A stretch of 64,000 nt of DNA from CAG-177 sp003514385 (GCA_051920445.1 JBPPLN010000001.1:248001-312000), one strand, 5' to 3'; numbered from the stretch's first letter, positions 8,301 to 17,713 are shown. Numbers and translations are program-made. The notes: a model not told the origin generated them from the letters alone.

Positions 8301-9596
8301 TTAATATCCGCTGTCGTCGTAGACATAGCCCTTCGATTCGAAATACGAAATCGATTCGTTGCCGTCCTTAATTGTGAATACATATGTGCAGTCGCCCGCA
8401 AAATATATATTTTCCGCCCCGAAAAGCGCGGTCAGATACCGTATATTATCGCAGAACCTGGTCATTACGGTAAATCTGCCCTGTGGCGCCAAGAGCTTCT
8501 CGGCTCGGATGTTGGCATAGATGCTTCTGTCATCGTTTATCAGATGGTGCGCGCCCTGTAGATACTTGCAAGAGAGCAGATTCTTTCCGTAGAGCGCTAT
8601 AAGCGCCTCGCCGTTGGATTCCTCCGCATCGCCGAGAAAAATCACGGACGCATCGTCGAATATTATCTGAAACACGGTGGTGGTCTCGTTCATGCCGCGA
8701 TATGCGCCGCCGTCCCTTGCCCGGATAGACAGCGGGAGTATATCCTCGTGCGTTGTAAGCACCTCAAGATACGAGTCCGGAAAATGTACCGTCTGCCCCG
8801 TGTGCAGCTTCAAATATTTTGCGTTAGGCGCATATTTCTTGAGTCTCTCGCGGAGCCTGTCCGTACAGCCGCTGCTATAATCCAAAAGCGTTCTTGACGG
8901 GAAGTTGAACATAACCCTCTCGACGCAGAGAACGTCCTTCTCGCGCTTGAGCAGCTTCGTAAATACATCCATATGGTCATCGTGGTTATGGGTGCAGATC
9001 CATGCGGCAACGCGGATTTTCCCGCCCTTTTCGGTATTTGTCAGATCCTCAAGACGGCGCATAAACTCGTCGCAGGCCTCCTCTGTCGCCTGTTCTATCT
9101 CGCCGCCGTCGATTATTATAACCGAGTTGTCGCGCAGTCTCAGCACATAGAGCATTCCGCAGTCGCAGCTGTGATAGCGAACCATTGAGCCGTATTTTAG
9201 CGAAAACTGCATGAGTGCCGTATCTCCACGCACATCCGGCTCGTTATCGTTCATCTCGGAAAGCGGACAGCTTGCGTTATCGATTATCACCCTCGCCTGC
9301 TCCGCTTCGCGGGTAAAATAGGTGTATATGATTCTGTTTTCTTCGGCAAACTCCGAAAAGATATTGCCGTTTACTTCGCGGTGGAATGTCTCCTTGCGGC
9401 CGCTTGATGCCAGAGATGCGAGAAAATCGCGAAACATTTTCGGCGTGACATCGCCGATGACGACCATATACGAGTCGTCCGCGCCGCCGCTGACGCTGTC
9501 CTCAAGCTCAAGTCCCGCGCCGCAGTTTATCGGCTCGCCCGTCTTTGTCCCGAATGCCGCAACGCCGAGGGCTTCAAAAAAATCACTGAAGTTCAC
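8301..9596 (-). CDS. Metallo-beta-lactamase-fold hydrolase
   Basis: A 431-residue cytosolic protein of unknown substrate. The C-terminal two thirds is a metallo-beta-lactamase fold: CDCGMLYVLRLRDNSVIIIDGG opens it, and CTHNHDDHMD supplies the HxHxDH metal site (His203, His205, Asp207, His208). A later FLGDAEESN and GAHH give further likely ligands. The layout resembles the ComEC-like MBL hydrolases found as soluble proteins. The first 130 residues are not recognised. The start is a GTG at 9596, with GAGGAGG seven bases upstream. It lies divergently from the Gfo/Idh/MocA gene. Confidence 0.72.
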   Translation of the reverse strand: MNFSDFFEALGVAAFGTKTGEPINCGAGLELEDSVSGGADDSYMVVIGDVTPKMFRDFLASLASSGRKETFHREVNGNIFSEFAEENRIIYTYFTREAEQARVIIDNASCPLSEMNDNEPDVRGDTALMQFSLKYGSMVRYHSCDCGMLYVLRLRDNSVIIIDGGEIEQATEEACDEFMRRLEDLTNTEKGGKIRVAAWICTHNHDDHMDVFTKLLKREKDVLCVERVMFNFPSRTLLDYSSGCTDRLRERLKKYAPNAKYLKLHTGQTVHFPDSYLEVLTTHEDILPLSIRARDGGAYRGMNETTTVFQIIFDDASVIFLGDAEESNGEALIALYGKNLLSCKYLQGAHHLINDDRSIYANIRAEKLLAPQGRFTVMTRFCDNIRYLTALFGAENIYFAGDCTYVFTIKDGNESISYFESKGYVYDDSGY

Positions 9597-9773
9597 ATCT
9601 TATCCTCCTCATTATAAATTTGTCCGCTAACAATTATATATTCAGCGGCGCGCAGTGTCAACATTATTGAAAAAAAGCCGAAAATGACTGTAAAAAGAGA
9701 GAAATATATGATAATATAAAGGCGTATTAATCCGGCTCGGACGCCGGAAATATTGAGCCGGAGGTAAATAAAA

Positions 9774-10718
9774 ATGCTGAAAGTCGCACTCGTCGGCGTT
9801 GGCGGAATAAGCGGAGCGCACATCCCCGCATGGGAAAGCATGGACGACGCCGAGCTTGTCGCAATATGCGACATCCGTCCCGAGAGAATGGAAAACTATC
9901 CAGACAAGCGCCATTACACCGATTTTGATGAAATGCTTGAAAAAGAGGATGTTGATATTCTCGACATCTGCCTGCCGACATTTCTGCATGCAGATTTTGC
10001 GGTCAAGGCGATGGAGAAAGGCATCAATGTCATATGCGAGAAGCCCATATCGCTCAAGCGCGAGGATGTTCAGAGAGTATATTCGACCGCTAAAAATAAC
10101 AATGTCTGCTTCATGATAGCACAGGTGCTCAGATTTTGGCCGGAATACGAAGTTGTCAAGAGCATATACGACAGCGGCAAATACGGAAAATTGCTTTCTG
10201 CATCGATGCACAGGCTCAGCGGGATACCCAAGTGGAGCTGGGACGATTGGATGAGAGACGAGAAGCGCAGCGGCCTCGTGCCGTTTGATCTTCATATACA
10301 CGATCTCGATTTTATTGTATACGCTTTCGGCAAGCCGGAGAAGTGCACCACGAGAAGAATAAAGAGACCCGAGCAGGACTACATAACCGCGGCATATGAT
10401 TTCGGTGATTTCTTTATTTCAACCGAAGCCGCTTGGTTTGCGGGACGCTACCCGTTCTCGGCGCGCTTCATGTTCCAGTTCGAGGATGCCGTTGTGACAT
10501 GGGAGAACGACGAGATGACAATATATGAGTCCGACGGCGCGGAACTCCACCCCGTAACTCAGGACGGAGAAGACACCGGAGACATTGGACTGCCCAAAAG
10601 CAACGCCTATGCAAACGAGATCCGCTACTTCGCGGACTGCGTGAAGAGCGGCGTTTTCCCAGACAAAGTTAAGCCCGAGGAGCTTGAAACGGTAATTGAC
10701 CTGCTAAAATCCCTGTAA
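9774..10718 (+). CDS. Gfo/Idh/MocA-family NAD(P)-dependent oxidoreductase
   Basis: A 314-residue dehydrogenase of the glucose-fructose oxidoreductase / inositol dehydrogenase superfamily. The N-terminal Rossmann fold begins LKVALVGVGGISGAHIPAW, and residues near 90 give the family's CEKPISL motif with the conserved Lys. The C-terminal alpha/beta domain contains a DLHIHDLDFI segment where active-site His and Asp occur in the family. Substrates are usually sugars or cyclitols; none can be inferred here. GGAGG lies nine bases before the ATG, and a hairpin terminator follows. It is a single-gene unit. Confidence 0.85.
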   Translation: MLKVALVGVGGISGAHIPAWESMDDAELVAICDIRPERMENYPDKRHYTDFDEMLEKEDVDILDICLPTFLHADFAVKAMEKGINVICEKPISLKREDVQRVYSTAKNNNVCFMIAQVLRFWPEYEVVKSIYDSGKYGKLLSASMHRLSGIPKWSWDDWMRDEKRSGLVPFDLHIHDLDFIVYAFGKPEKCTTRRIKRPEQDYITAAYDFGDFFISTEAAWFAGRYPFSARFMFQFEDAVVTWENDEMTIYESDGAELHPVTQDGEDTGDIGLPKSNAYANEIRYFADCVKSGVFPDKVKPEELETVIDLLKSL

Positions 10719-10722
10719 TTTC

Positions 10723-10752
10723 AAAAGCCGCCGGATAAACCGACGGCTTTTT
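10723..10752 (+). terminator. Terminator after the Gfo/Idh/MocA gene
   Basis: AAAAGCCG...CGGCTTTTT forms a stem five bases after the stop codon. Bases 10753-10838 hold nothing else that I recognise. Confidence 0.7.
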
Positions 10753-10838
10753 AATATACTCAATGTATTCTGTTTGTTCTGTAGACTATCTTATTCCCGT
10801 TATCGTTCTGTGTCTTTGCAGGCGGCGCGGGAATATTT

Positions 10839-12215
10839 CTATTCCGCCGACTGTTTATTTGCAAATCTGTGTGACGGACGATAAATAAGGAGCGCTATGA
10901 ATATCAACAGCGCCGTTGCGGCGAGGCTTATGGGATAGACCGTCATTATCGTTTCGAAGTTGTGATTTTTCGGGAACACAAGCTCTATCCAGGCTATTCT
11001 TATTCCGCAGACGCCGATCATTGTCAGCACAGCCGGGACGAGTGAGACGCCGAAGCCGCGCAGATAGCCTGACATTATCTCATAGAGCATACTGAAAGTA
11101 TACGCCGAGAAGACTATCACGAGGCGCGTATAGCCGATTTCTATAACCTGCGGGTCGCTGTTGAATACTGAGAGCAGGAATCGGCCGACAAGAAGGACTA
11201 TTCCGATTGCTGCGCCGGAGGCTATCGTATCTTCTATCAATGTCAGCCACAGCGTGCGCTTGCAGCGTTTTATCTGACCCGCGCCGTAATTCTGCCCGAC
11301 GAATGTCGTGCATGCCTGGCTGAACGAGTTCAGGACATCGTAAGCTATAACTTCAATATTGAACGCCGCGCTCGACGCCGCTATAACGACCGTTCCGAGG
11401 CTGTTTATTGCGGACTGGATGACAATATTCGAAATCGAGAACACCGCGCTCTGAATACCTGCCGGGAGCCCTATTTTCATTATCACTCTGAAGCTGTTCC
11501 AGCTGAAGCGCATCTTTTTGGGCTCAATTTTTATGTACTTATCCGACTTTACAAGGCGCACAAAAAGTATAATCGAGCTGACCGCATTGGAGATAACCGT
11601 CGCCGTCGCAACACCGCTGACGGTCATTTTGAGAACTATAACAAAGAAAAGATTGAGAATAACATTGAGAACACCGGACACGGCGAGCGCTATAAGCGGC
11701 ACTTTTGTGTCACCGATGCTTCTGAAAATTGCCGCTTCAAAGTTATAGAGCAATATAACGGGCAAGCCAATGAGATATATTCTGAAATATATAACCGCGA
11801 GAGGCAGGACATCATCCGGAACATTGAGAGAACTTAGCATCTTGCCGACAAAAAATTCGGCTATCACTGCGACTATTGTTCCGCCGACGAGTGCGAATAT
11901 TATCGAAGTATGTACGGCACGCTGAACGGATTCTTTATTGTTTCTGCCCATGGCGTTTGCGATAACGACATTTGCGCCGAGTGAAATGCCGATAAGAAAA
12001 TTCACTATGAGTCCTATAACAGGACCGTTTGCGCCGACCGCAGCGACGGCCGCGGTGCTCTTGTCGCCCGCAAAGTTGCCGACGACGGCGAGATCGGACG
12101 CATTAAATAACTGTTCGAGTATCGCCGTTGCCGCGACCGGGAGCGCGAACAGCGGCAGCTTGTTCCAGATAGAGCCGTTGAGCATATCTATTTTCTTTGC
12201 GCCTGAGCGTTTCAT
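10839..12215 (-). CDS. MATE-family multidrug/Na+ (or H+) antiporter
   Basis: A 458-residue, 12-helix exporter of the MATE family, which moves cationic drugs or metabolites out of the cell using an ion gradient. The N terminus (MLNGSIWNKLPLFALPVAATAILEQLFNASD) and the repeated half-structure (GLPAGIQSAVFSISN in the second half) are typical of clostridial MatE proteins. No regulator is adjacent, so the substrate is open. A weak site (GCGGGG) precedes the ATG at 12215. It lies downstream of the tRNA-Leu pair in the same direction, separated by a hairpin terminator. Confidence 0.9.
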   Translation of the reverse strand: MKRSGAKKIDMLNGSIWNKLPLFALPVAATAILEQLFNASDLAVVGNFAGDKSTAAVAAVGANGPVIGLIVNFLIGISLGANVVIANAMGRNNKESVQRAVHTSIIFALVGGTIVAVIAEFFVGKMLSSLNVPDDVLPLAVIYFRIYLIGLPVILLYNFEAAIFRSIGDTKVPLIALAVSGVLNVILNLFFVIVLKMTVSGVATATVISNAVSSIILFVRLVKSDKYIKIEPKKMRFSWNSFRVIMKIGLPAGIQSAVFSISNIVIQSAINSLGTVVIAASSAAFNIEVIAYDVLNSFSQACTTFVGQNYGAGQIKRCKRTLWLTLIEDTIASGAAIGIVLLVGRFLLSVFNSDPQVIEIGYTRLVIVFSAYTFSMLYEIMSGYLRGFGVSLVPAVLTMIGVCGIRIAWIELVFPKNHNFETIMTVYPISLAATALLIFIALLIYRPSHRFANKQSAE

Positions 12216-12306
12216 TTCGTTCCCCGCTTTCTTTGAGAGATTTCATGTGTTAGAAAAGTGTTAGAAAACACCTGTTTTGCAAAGGTAGAGCACAAAAAGA
12301 GAAAGA

Positions 12307-12338
12307 CTCGACAATCACGAAAACCGTTGATTATCAAG
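12307..12338 (-). terminator. Terminator of the tRNA-Leu pair
   Basis: On the minus strand an 11-bp stem (with G-T pairs), CTTGATAATCA / TGATTGTCGAG, is followed by TCTTTCTCTTTTT. It lies about 10 bases past the 3' end of tRNA-Leu(CAG). Confidence 0.65.
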
Positions 12339-12348
12339 CCTTCTGCGC

Positions 12349-12435
12349 TGGTGCGGATAACAGGAGTTGAACCTGCACCGAGTTGCCCCGACTAGAACCT
12401 GAATCTAGCGCGTCTGCCAATTCCGCCATATCCGC
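12349..12435 (-). tRNA. tRNA-Leu (anticodon CAG)
   Basis: The minus strand gives an 87-base cloverleaf with acceptor stem GCGGATA / TATCCGC, discriminator A and an encoded CCA. The anticodon stem-loop is CTAGA-TTCAGGT-TCTAG, giving anticodon CAG. The long variable arm and the TGGCGGAATTGGCAGACGCG D-arm are typical of leucine tRNAs; the T-arm is GCAGGTTCAACTCCTGT. It reads CUG codons. Confidence 0.95.
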
Positions 12436-12509
12436 ATTTGTACTTCCTAAATTTTACACGGCGGAAGCTACCGAGGGTGAAGCTGAACGCTTTAATCACC
12501 GATAAGTTT

Positions 12510-12533
12510 GGCGGGCACCCTAAGGAACCCGCC
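12510..12533. repeat. Inverted repeat between the two tRNA genes
   Basis: GGCGGG and CCCGCC flank a 12-base spacer directly after the 3' end of tRNA-Leu(GAG). No T tract follows on the minus strand, so it is probably a processing or partial termination structure, not a terminator. Confidence 0.4.
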
Positions 12534-12534
12534 A

Positions 12535-12618
12535 TGGTGCGAGAGACGGGACTTGAACCCGTACGGGATTACCACACGCCCCTCAAACGTGCGCGTCTGC
12601 CGATTCCGCCACTCTCGC
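12535..12618 (-). tRNA. tRNA-Leu (anticodon GAG)
   Basis: The minus strand gives an 84-base cloverleaf with acceptor GCGAGAG / CTCTCGC, discriminator A and encoded CCA. The anticodon arm is CACGT-TTGAGGG-GCGTG, anticodon GAG, which reads CUC and CUU. D-arm and long variable arm are leucine-type. It is the first gene of a two-tRNA transcript. Confidence 0.95.
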
Positions 12619-12663
12619 AGGTCTGTTCTGAATCGTTGTCTTTGTTCCCTCAGAACGTTGACT

Positions 12664-12692
12664 ATTATAGCAAAAGGGGTTGTTTATGTCAA
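12664..12692 (-). promoter_or_regulatory. Consensus sigma-A promoter of the tRNA-Leu pair
   Basis: On the minus strand TTGACA (12687-12692) and TATAAT (12664-12669) match the consensus in all 12 positions, with 17-base spacing. This is the strongest promoter in the window and fits a stable-RNA unit. Confidence 0.9.
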
Positions 12693-12753
12693 GCCTTTTT
12701 TCAAAGTTTTTTCAATATTTTTCCTTTATTTTTAAGCGGCGTTTGGCTTGGGA

Positions 12754-14355
12754 TTATTCGCTTTCTAAAGCCGTTATTTTGTCGGCGATAGCCTTGAACA
12801 CCGGGGCGCAGTCGGACGCGCCTCCGCTTCCCCTCTCTTTGAAAACCGTTATGACATAGCGAGGATTTTCAACCGGGAACCAGCCCGAAAACCATGTGTT
12901 GTATAACTCCTCTCCGTTTTCAAACTTTCCGGTCTGCGCGGTTGCTGTCTTGCCGGCGGCGGTAGTGTTTTCAGGCTTTGCTCCCCTGCCGTTTCCGTTT
13001 TCGACTGCGCTTTTGAGATATTTTGAAAGTATCGACGCGGTATTACCGCTCATAACATACTCGCCCGCACGCTTTTCATGTTCAAAGACAATGTTTGTCC
13101 CGTCGATTGCTTTTTCGACAAGGTACGGAGTATTATACGCGCCGCCGTTTGCTATACAGGACATATATGCGCAAACGGTGAGCGGAGATGCGGTAAGCGT
13201 GCCCTGACCGAACGCGAGATTTGCAACAGCCGCCTTTGAGTCGAGCTCGGAGACTTTCGGCAAATATCCCGATACAGAAGTTATGCCATCGCACAAATCT
13301 ATAGATTTGCCGAAGCCGAGATCGGAGAGAGTCGATATCATCTTTTCTCTGTCGAGCTTCTGCGCAAGATGAATAAAATAGGCGTTGCAGGAGCGCTCAA
13401 GCGCACCACACATATCAACAACTCCGTGAGCCTTATGCTCATAGCAGCCGAACTCGACACCGCCGACTTTCGTCACGCCCGTGCAGTCATATTTTATTGA
13501 CGGAGATATCCCCTGTTCGAGCGCGGCAGCGGCGACGGCAGGTTTGAACACGGAGCCTACCGCAAAGGCGCAAAAAGCGCGGTTGATAAACGGAGAATTG
13601 CTGTCCGAAAGGCTCTTCGCCGGGTCGTTTGAATCGAACACCGGTCGGCTCGCGCAGGCTTTTATTGCTCCGCTTTTCGGGTCAAGTATAACAACTGCGC
13701 CGATGTCCACTCCGCGCTCGTTCATACAGTCTTCGACTATCTGCTGAATCTCAAGATCGAGCGTTAAATATACGCCCGACTCGCCGTATTTTCCGTCTGT
13801 GCGAGCGGTTATGTCCGCACCTGATATAACACGCCCATAGGCATCGACCGGGAACACAGCGCTGATGCTCCGGCGGTTATTTTTAAATATGCTTTCAAAT
13901 GACTTTTCTATCCCGCAGACTCCGCCGCCGTCTGAGTTCGTATATCCGACGATATGCGCCGCAGGCTGGCGCGGAGAATATCGTCTTTCAACACCTATTA
14001 TTTTCACATCTTCGCATCCGCTCTCGCCGGACGGCACCCTGACAGCCACAGGACGGCCTTTTGAGAGCTTTTCGCGAACCTGTTCAAAATCATCGTCATC
14101 AAGCATTTTGCGAAGCTCGGAAAGAGCTGCGGCAGTCGGTCTCGCGGCGGCAAAACATTCTGTATAACCGTTTGTTATGAGCCGACCGTTACAGTCATAT
14201 ATCGGCGCGCCCAAATCAGACAGTTCTATGCTTCGGGTATTTTTCACCGCTCCTGCGGCAGTATCGAGCCCGGTTGAAACGCTTATCAGTTGGAGACAGA
14301 CCACGCCCATGAGCAGGCAGAATATAAAAAACACAACGACTGCGCGTTTAGGCAT
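12754..14355 (-). CDS. Penicillin-binding protein, transpeptidase type
   Basis: A 533-residue class B-like penicillin-binding protein that cross-links peptidoglycan outside the membrane. One N-terminal membrane helix (about residues 5-28) is followed by a dimerisation region and a transpeptidase domain. The nucleophile motif is GSVFKP (Ser268, Lys271) and the SxN motif is SCN (Ser322, Asn324). The third motif reads KTA (469-471) in place of the usual KTG. The protein is shorter than typical PBP2 or SpoVD and has no PASTA domain. The ATG at 14355 has CGGAG at eight bases; the 11 extra codons upstream lack a site. The subclass (division, elongation or spore) is not decided by sequence. Confidence 0.88.
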   Translation of the reverse strand: MPKRAVVVFFIFCLLMGVVCLQLISVSTGLDTAAGAVKNTRSIELSDLGAPIYDCNGRLITNGYTECFAAARPTAAALSELRKMLDDDDFEQVREKLSKGRPVAVRVPSGESGCEDVKIIGVERRYSPRQPAAHIVGYTNSDGGGVCGIEKSFESIFKNNRRSISAVFPVDAYGRVISGADITARTDGKYGESGVYLTLDLEIQQIVEDCMNERGVDIGAVVILDPKSGAIKACASRPVFDSNDPAKSLSDSNSPFINRAFCAFAVGSVFKPAVAAAALEQGISPSIKYDCTGVTKVGGVEFGCYEHKAHGVVDMCGALERSCNAYFIHLAQKLDREKMISTLSDLGFGKSIDLCDGITSVSGYLPKVSELDSKAAVANLAFGQGTLTASPLTVCAYMSCIANGGAYNTPYLVEKAIDGTNIVFEHEKRAGEYVMSGNTASILSKYLKSAVENGNGRGAKPENTTAAGKTATAQTGKFENGEELYNTWFSGWFPVENPRYVITVFKERGSGGASDCAPVFKAIADKITALESE

Positions 14356-14439
14356 AATATCATCTCCGACGGTTGATAAATTTATCATTGACCGTTCGGC
14401 GCGATAAAATGCAGACGCACAGCCGCTTAAAATTAAGTT

Positions 14440-15675
14440 TTATTTTTCGTCGGTGCTTCGGCGGATAAACGCGCCCGCCGGAACATCGGCATCGCAGTCA
14501 AAAGTGAACTCTGCCATGGGATTCGGGGCATTGTCGACGCTTTCGCCGAGAGAATTTCTGAGATTCCTGACGGTGATAACCGTCGGCTCTTTTCCCCTGT
14601 TCATTATTTCAAGCTCATCGCCCTCAAAGAACCTGTTGCGCTGGCTGACGGTAAGAGTTCCGTTTTCGCTCTTCACGGCTATCGCCGCCACTTCCCAGCT
14701 GCGGACATAGCCGCCTTTATAATATATCTGGGCATCGTCGCGCGGAGAGCCGAAGAAGAAGCCTGTACAGTAGTCTCTGTGACTTATTTTATAGACTTCG
14801 TCCACCATCCACTGCGCGGGTTTGAAATCATTTGAGGGCGCGGCGAGATAGGCATCGACAGCGCTTCTGTATGCGTTAGTCACAACTGCGGTGTAATATT
14901 CGGTCTTTGCCCTGCCCTCGATTTTGAAGCTTGATACGCCGGCTTCGATGAGCTCCGGGATATGCTCGATCATGCACATATCCTTTGAGTTCATTATATA
15001 TGTGCCGCTCGCAGTTTCTTCAACGGGGAAATATTCGCCATGGCGGGTGCGCTCCATGAGGCTGTATTCCCAGCGGCAGGGCTGAGAGCATTCGCCTTTA
15101 TTTGAGTGCCTGTCGGTAAGATAGTTCGAGAGCAGACAGCGTCCTGAATATGAGACGCACATCGCGCCATGGACGAAGCATTCGAGCTCCATTTCTTTGG
15201 GCATTCCGGATCGGAGGTCGGCGAGCTCATCGAGCGTGAGTTCTCGCGCAGATACCACTCTTTCCGCGCCGAGGTCAAAGAGCATACGCGCGCTCTCGGC
15301 ATTGGCGACACCTGTCTGCGTGGATATATGAATCGGCACTTTGGGCGCGTACTTTTTTGCATAAGAGAGCACGCCGAGGTCGGTTATTATCAGCGCATCG
15401 ACTCCGGCAGCCGAAGCGGCTTCAAGAAATTTCGGCAGTTCTTTGAGCTGGGCAGTATTTGGAATAATATTGCAGGTAAGATAAACTTTAACGCCGTTTT
15501 CATGGGCAAACGACACGGCTTTTGCAAGCTCATCGTCCGAAAAATTCTTCGGCGCAGCACGCATGCCGAAGCGCGTTCCGCCCATATAGACCGCATCCGC
15601 GCCGTAATATACGGCGGCTTTCAGGCGTTCTGCATCTCCTGCAGGCGCGAGGACTTCAGGTCTTATTATATCCAT
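14440..15675 (-). CDS. U32-family peptidase / tRNA- or rRNA-modification-associated protein
   Basis: A 411-residue member of peptidase family U32. It begins IRPEVLAPAGDAERLKAAVYYGADAVY and carries the family signature ELECFVHGAMC...YSGRC, followed by CSQPCRW; these Cys residues fit an iron-sulfur site as proposed for the RlhA/TrhP relatives that hydroxylate RNA. Collagenase activity was claimed for some members. The ATG at 15675 has AAGGAG at eight bases; upstream codons lack a site. It is the last gene of a leftward run after mltG, in the order common in clostridia (mltG then U32). Confidence 0.85.
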   Translation of the reverse strand: MDIIRPEVLAPAGDAERLKAAVYYGADAVYMGGTRFGMRAAPKNFSDDELAKAVSFAHENGVKVYLTCNIIPNTAQLKELPKFLEAASAAGVDALIITDLGVLSYAKKYAPKVPIHISTQTGVANAESARMLFDLGAERVVSARELTLDELADLRSGMPKEMELECFVHGAMCVSYSGRCLLSNYLTDRHSNKGECSQPCRWEYSLMERTRHGEYFPVEETASGTYIMNSKDMCMIEHIPELIEAGVSSFKIEGRAKTEYYTAVVTNAYRSAVDAYLAAPSNDFKPAQWMVDEVYKISHRDYCTGFFFGSPRDDAQIYYKGGYVRSWEVAAIAVKSENGTLTVSQRNRFFEGDELEIMNRGKEPTVITVRNLRNSLGESVDNAPNPMAEFTFDCDADVPAGAFIRRSTDEK

Positions 15676-15698
15676 TGCGGCACTCCTTTTCATAGATA

Positions 15699-15725
15699 AG
15701 GGAGCAAGCGTTTTGCCTGCTCCCT
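15699..15725 (-). terminator. Hairpin between mltG and the U32 gene
   Basis: AGGGAGCAGGC / GCTTGCTCCCT pair with one mismatch, just after the mltG stop. The T tract (TTATCT) is weak, so it may only partly terminate ahead of the U32 gene, whose site follows at once. Confidence 0.5.
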
Positions 15726-15730
15726 GTGAT

Positions 15731-17116
15731 TCAGTTCTGGCTGAAAGCCTTGAGCACATTGGCGTCGTGCTCGCTCTTCGTCCTCGCCATATAGATATTT
15801 CCGAACTTATCGTGGCAGAAATAATAGTATTTGGTATTTGACGGATAGAGCGCCGCCTTTATTGCCGCCGCGCCGGGGTTGCATATGGGTCCGGGCGGGA
15901 GTCCCTGCGCCGAATAGGTGTTGTATGCATCGGCATAGTTGTTGACGAGATTGACATCGGTTATAGGCGTGACATACTTCTTGATATAATCTTTAGTAGA
16001 ATCACACTCGAGTCTACCGGCAGTCTGAGACGGGTTCTTCAGACGGTTGTGGATAACAGAAGAGATGAGCTTCATCTGGGTATCGTCCGCCGCCTCGCGC
16101 TGGATTATCGAAGCTATAGTCAGAATCTCGTCGACGGAATAGCCGAGCTCCTTGGCGCGTTTGTCATAAGCGTCAGTCCAGACATCAGAGAAAGCGTCGA
16201 GGAATCTGCGAATTGCTATATTTGCGCTCTCGCCCTGGAAGAAATCATAAGTGGATGGGAAGAGGTAGCCCTCAAGGCGATAAGTTCTGTTTTCGCTGTT
16301 CTTTATCGATGAGAGGAACGAATAATCGAACTGCGACTCACTGATAGCCTTGATGAAATAAGCGGAAGTACAGACGCCGTATTCCTCAAGTCTTGCGGCT
16401 ATCTGCGGGATAGACCAGCCCTCGGGGAACAGCAGAGTAACAGTATTGGGTCCCGCCTGAACGGCGCGGCACTCATAGAGCATACCCTCAACGCCCATAC
16501 TCGGCTGAAGATAATAGACACCGCTTATATATTCCGGCTCGGGAGGGCCGACAAAGAGAACTTTTATCTTATATCCGAGCTTCTGAATTTTATTGAGTCC
16601 GCTCTTCATTCCCGTGCCCTTGGCTGCGGAAGATACTTTGTAGAACATCTTGCAGAAAGTTTTGTTGGAAATGAGATCGTTATCATCGAGAATATCGATT
16701 ATCTGGTTCGTAGTAGCGTTCTGCGGGATATTGACCGTGACTATATCATTGCCGCGGTTTATCGCGAGGACATCGTTTATGCACGAGATGGCTATAAACG
16801 AAAGCACGACGGATATGGCGACAATAACAAGTATAAAAGCGGTCAGGACAAGTGCGTCCGCGGTCTTATCGGTCTTTGTCTTAGTCTTTGCTGACGCTCC
16901 GCCGGAGAATGAGCGAGAACCTGCCGAGCGCTTTTTAGCAGGACGGCTCAAGAAATATACTTCACCCTTATAGACGGGCACATCGTCCTGCGGCTGAGTC
17001 GATGCATTGTCGTCCTCATCGATGTGGACAACAAAGTTCTTGACTTTTTCGCGTCTGTCCGGCGTACCGGGCGTTCCGCCCTGGTCGCCGCTGTAAAGTT
17101 TAAGCGTTCTTTTCAT
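15731..17116 (-). CDS. mltG: Endolytic murein transglycosylase MltG (YceG-like)
   Basis: Cuts nascent glycan strands at the membrane and helps set strand length during peptidoglycan synthesis. The protein is 461 residues: an Asp/Ser-rich cytosolic tail (about 1-85), one membrane helix (about 88-115), a LysM-like region (VNIPQNATTNQIIDIL) and the YceG catalytic domain. The catalytic Glu lies in ILTIASIIQREAADD, and the family's LPPGPICNPGAAAI and YYYFCHDK segments are intact. It lies 12 bases after the 5-formyl-THF cyclo-ligase gene and is probably in the same transcript. Confidence 0.93.
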   Translation of the reverse strand: MKRTLKLYSGDQGGTPGTPDRREKVKNFVVHIDEDDNASTQPQDDVPVYKGEVYFLSRPAKKRSAGSRSFSGGASAKTKTKTDKTADALVLTAFILVIVAISVVLSFIAISCINDVLAINRGNDIVTVNIPQNATTNQIIDILDDNDLISNKTFCKMFYKVSSAAKGTGMKSGLNKIQKLGYKIKVLFVGPPEPEYISGVYYLQPSMGVEGMLYECRAVQAGPNTVTLLFPEGWSIPQIAARLEEYGVCTSAYFIKAISESQFDYSFLSSIKNSENRTYRLEGYLFPSTYDFFQGESANIAIRRFLDAFSDVWTDAYDKRAKELGYSVDEILTIASIIQREAADDTQMKLISSVIHNRLKNPSQTAGRLECDSTKDYIKKYVTPITDVNLVNNYADAYNTYSAQGLPPGPICNPGAAAIKAALYPSNTKYYYFCHDKFGNIYMARTKSEHDANVLKAFSQN

Positions 17117-17128
17117 ATGTAGCTCCTC

Positions 17129-17713
17129 TCAGCCGTTTGAAATTACCCTTTTTTCCGTCACTATGACATCGGCGCATCTGTCAAATCTTCCGCGCGGAAG
17201 CCGATTGCTTATACAGCACTCGTAGCATATCCCCGCCGTATCCCCTTTGAAGCGGGACAGAAATCTGTCGTAGTATCCCTTGCCGAAGCCGAGGCGATAG
17301 CCCTGTTCATCAAATGTGAGCGCGGGTATAATGCACAGTCCCTCGTTAAGATTCACGAGCTTCTCACATTTTGACTTTATCGGTTCGAGTATCCCGTAAG
17401 CACCCTTTTGCAGGTCGTCAAACGAAGTTATATAATAAAACTCCATCTCGTGAAGTCCCGGTATACAGCGCGGAACGGCGACTCGCTTTGAGCGCTTCAG
17501 TGCGTCTTCGATAAGGGCGTGAGTCTCGACTTCTATATCATTCGAGACATAGGTCAGAAGCGTACCGCACTCCCTGTACCGCCAGAGATTCGTCAGGCGG
17601 TTGAAAATACGCGCGTCAAGGCTTTTCTTCTCCTCTGCGGTGAACTGCGAGCGCAGAAGCCTGCACTTGCTTCTGATCGCCGCTTTTTCTTCTCGTATAT
17701 CTCTCAGGAGCAT
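17129..17713 (-). CDS. 5-formyltetrahydrofolate cyclo-ligase
   Basis: Converts 5-formyl-THF to 5,10-methenyl-THF with ATP, returning a storage or inhibitory folate to one-carbon metabolism. 194 residues is the normal length. The signature GYRLGFGKGYYDRFL near residue 140 contains the phosphate-binding and catalytic region, and the N terminus has the basic KCRLLRSQF segment. The start overlaps the end of the DJ-1 gene by 10 bases, with GAGGAG eight bases upstream, which points to translational coupling. Confidence 0.93.
   Translation of the reverse strand: MLLRDIREEKAAIRSKCRLLRSQFTAEEKKSLDARIFNRLTNLWRYRECGTLLTYVSNDIEVETHALIEDALKRSKRVAVPRCIPGLHEMEFYYITSFDDLQKGAYGILEPIKSKCEKLVNLNEGLCIIPALTFDEQGYRLGFGKGYYDRFLSRFKGDTAGICYECCISNRLPRGRFDRCADVIVTEKRVISNG

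Noticed and set aside
12438..12791. Open frame on the plus strand across the tRNA region, coding a CERRDLNPYGITTRPSN-like peptide
   Set aside because: It is the antisense of tRNA-Leu(GAG), a well-known source of false proteins.
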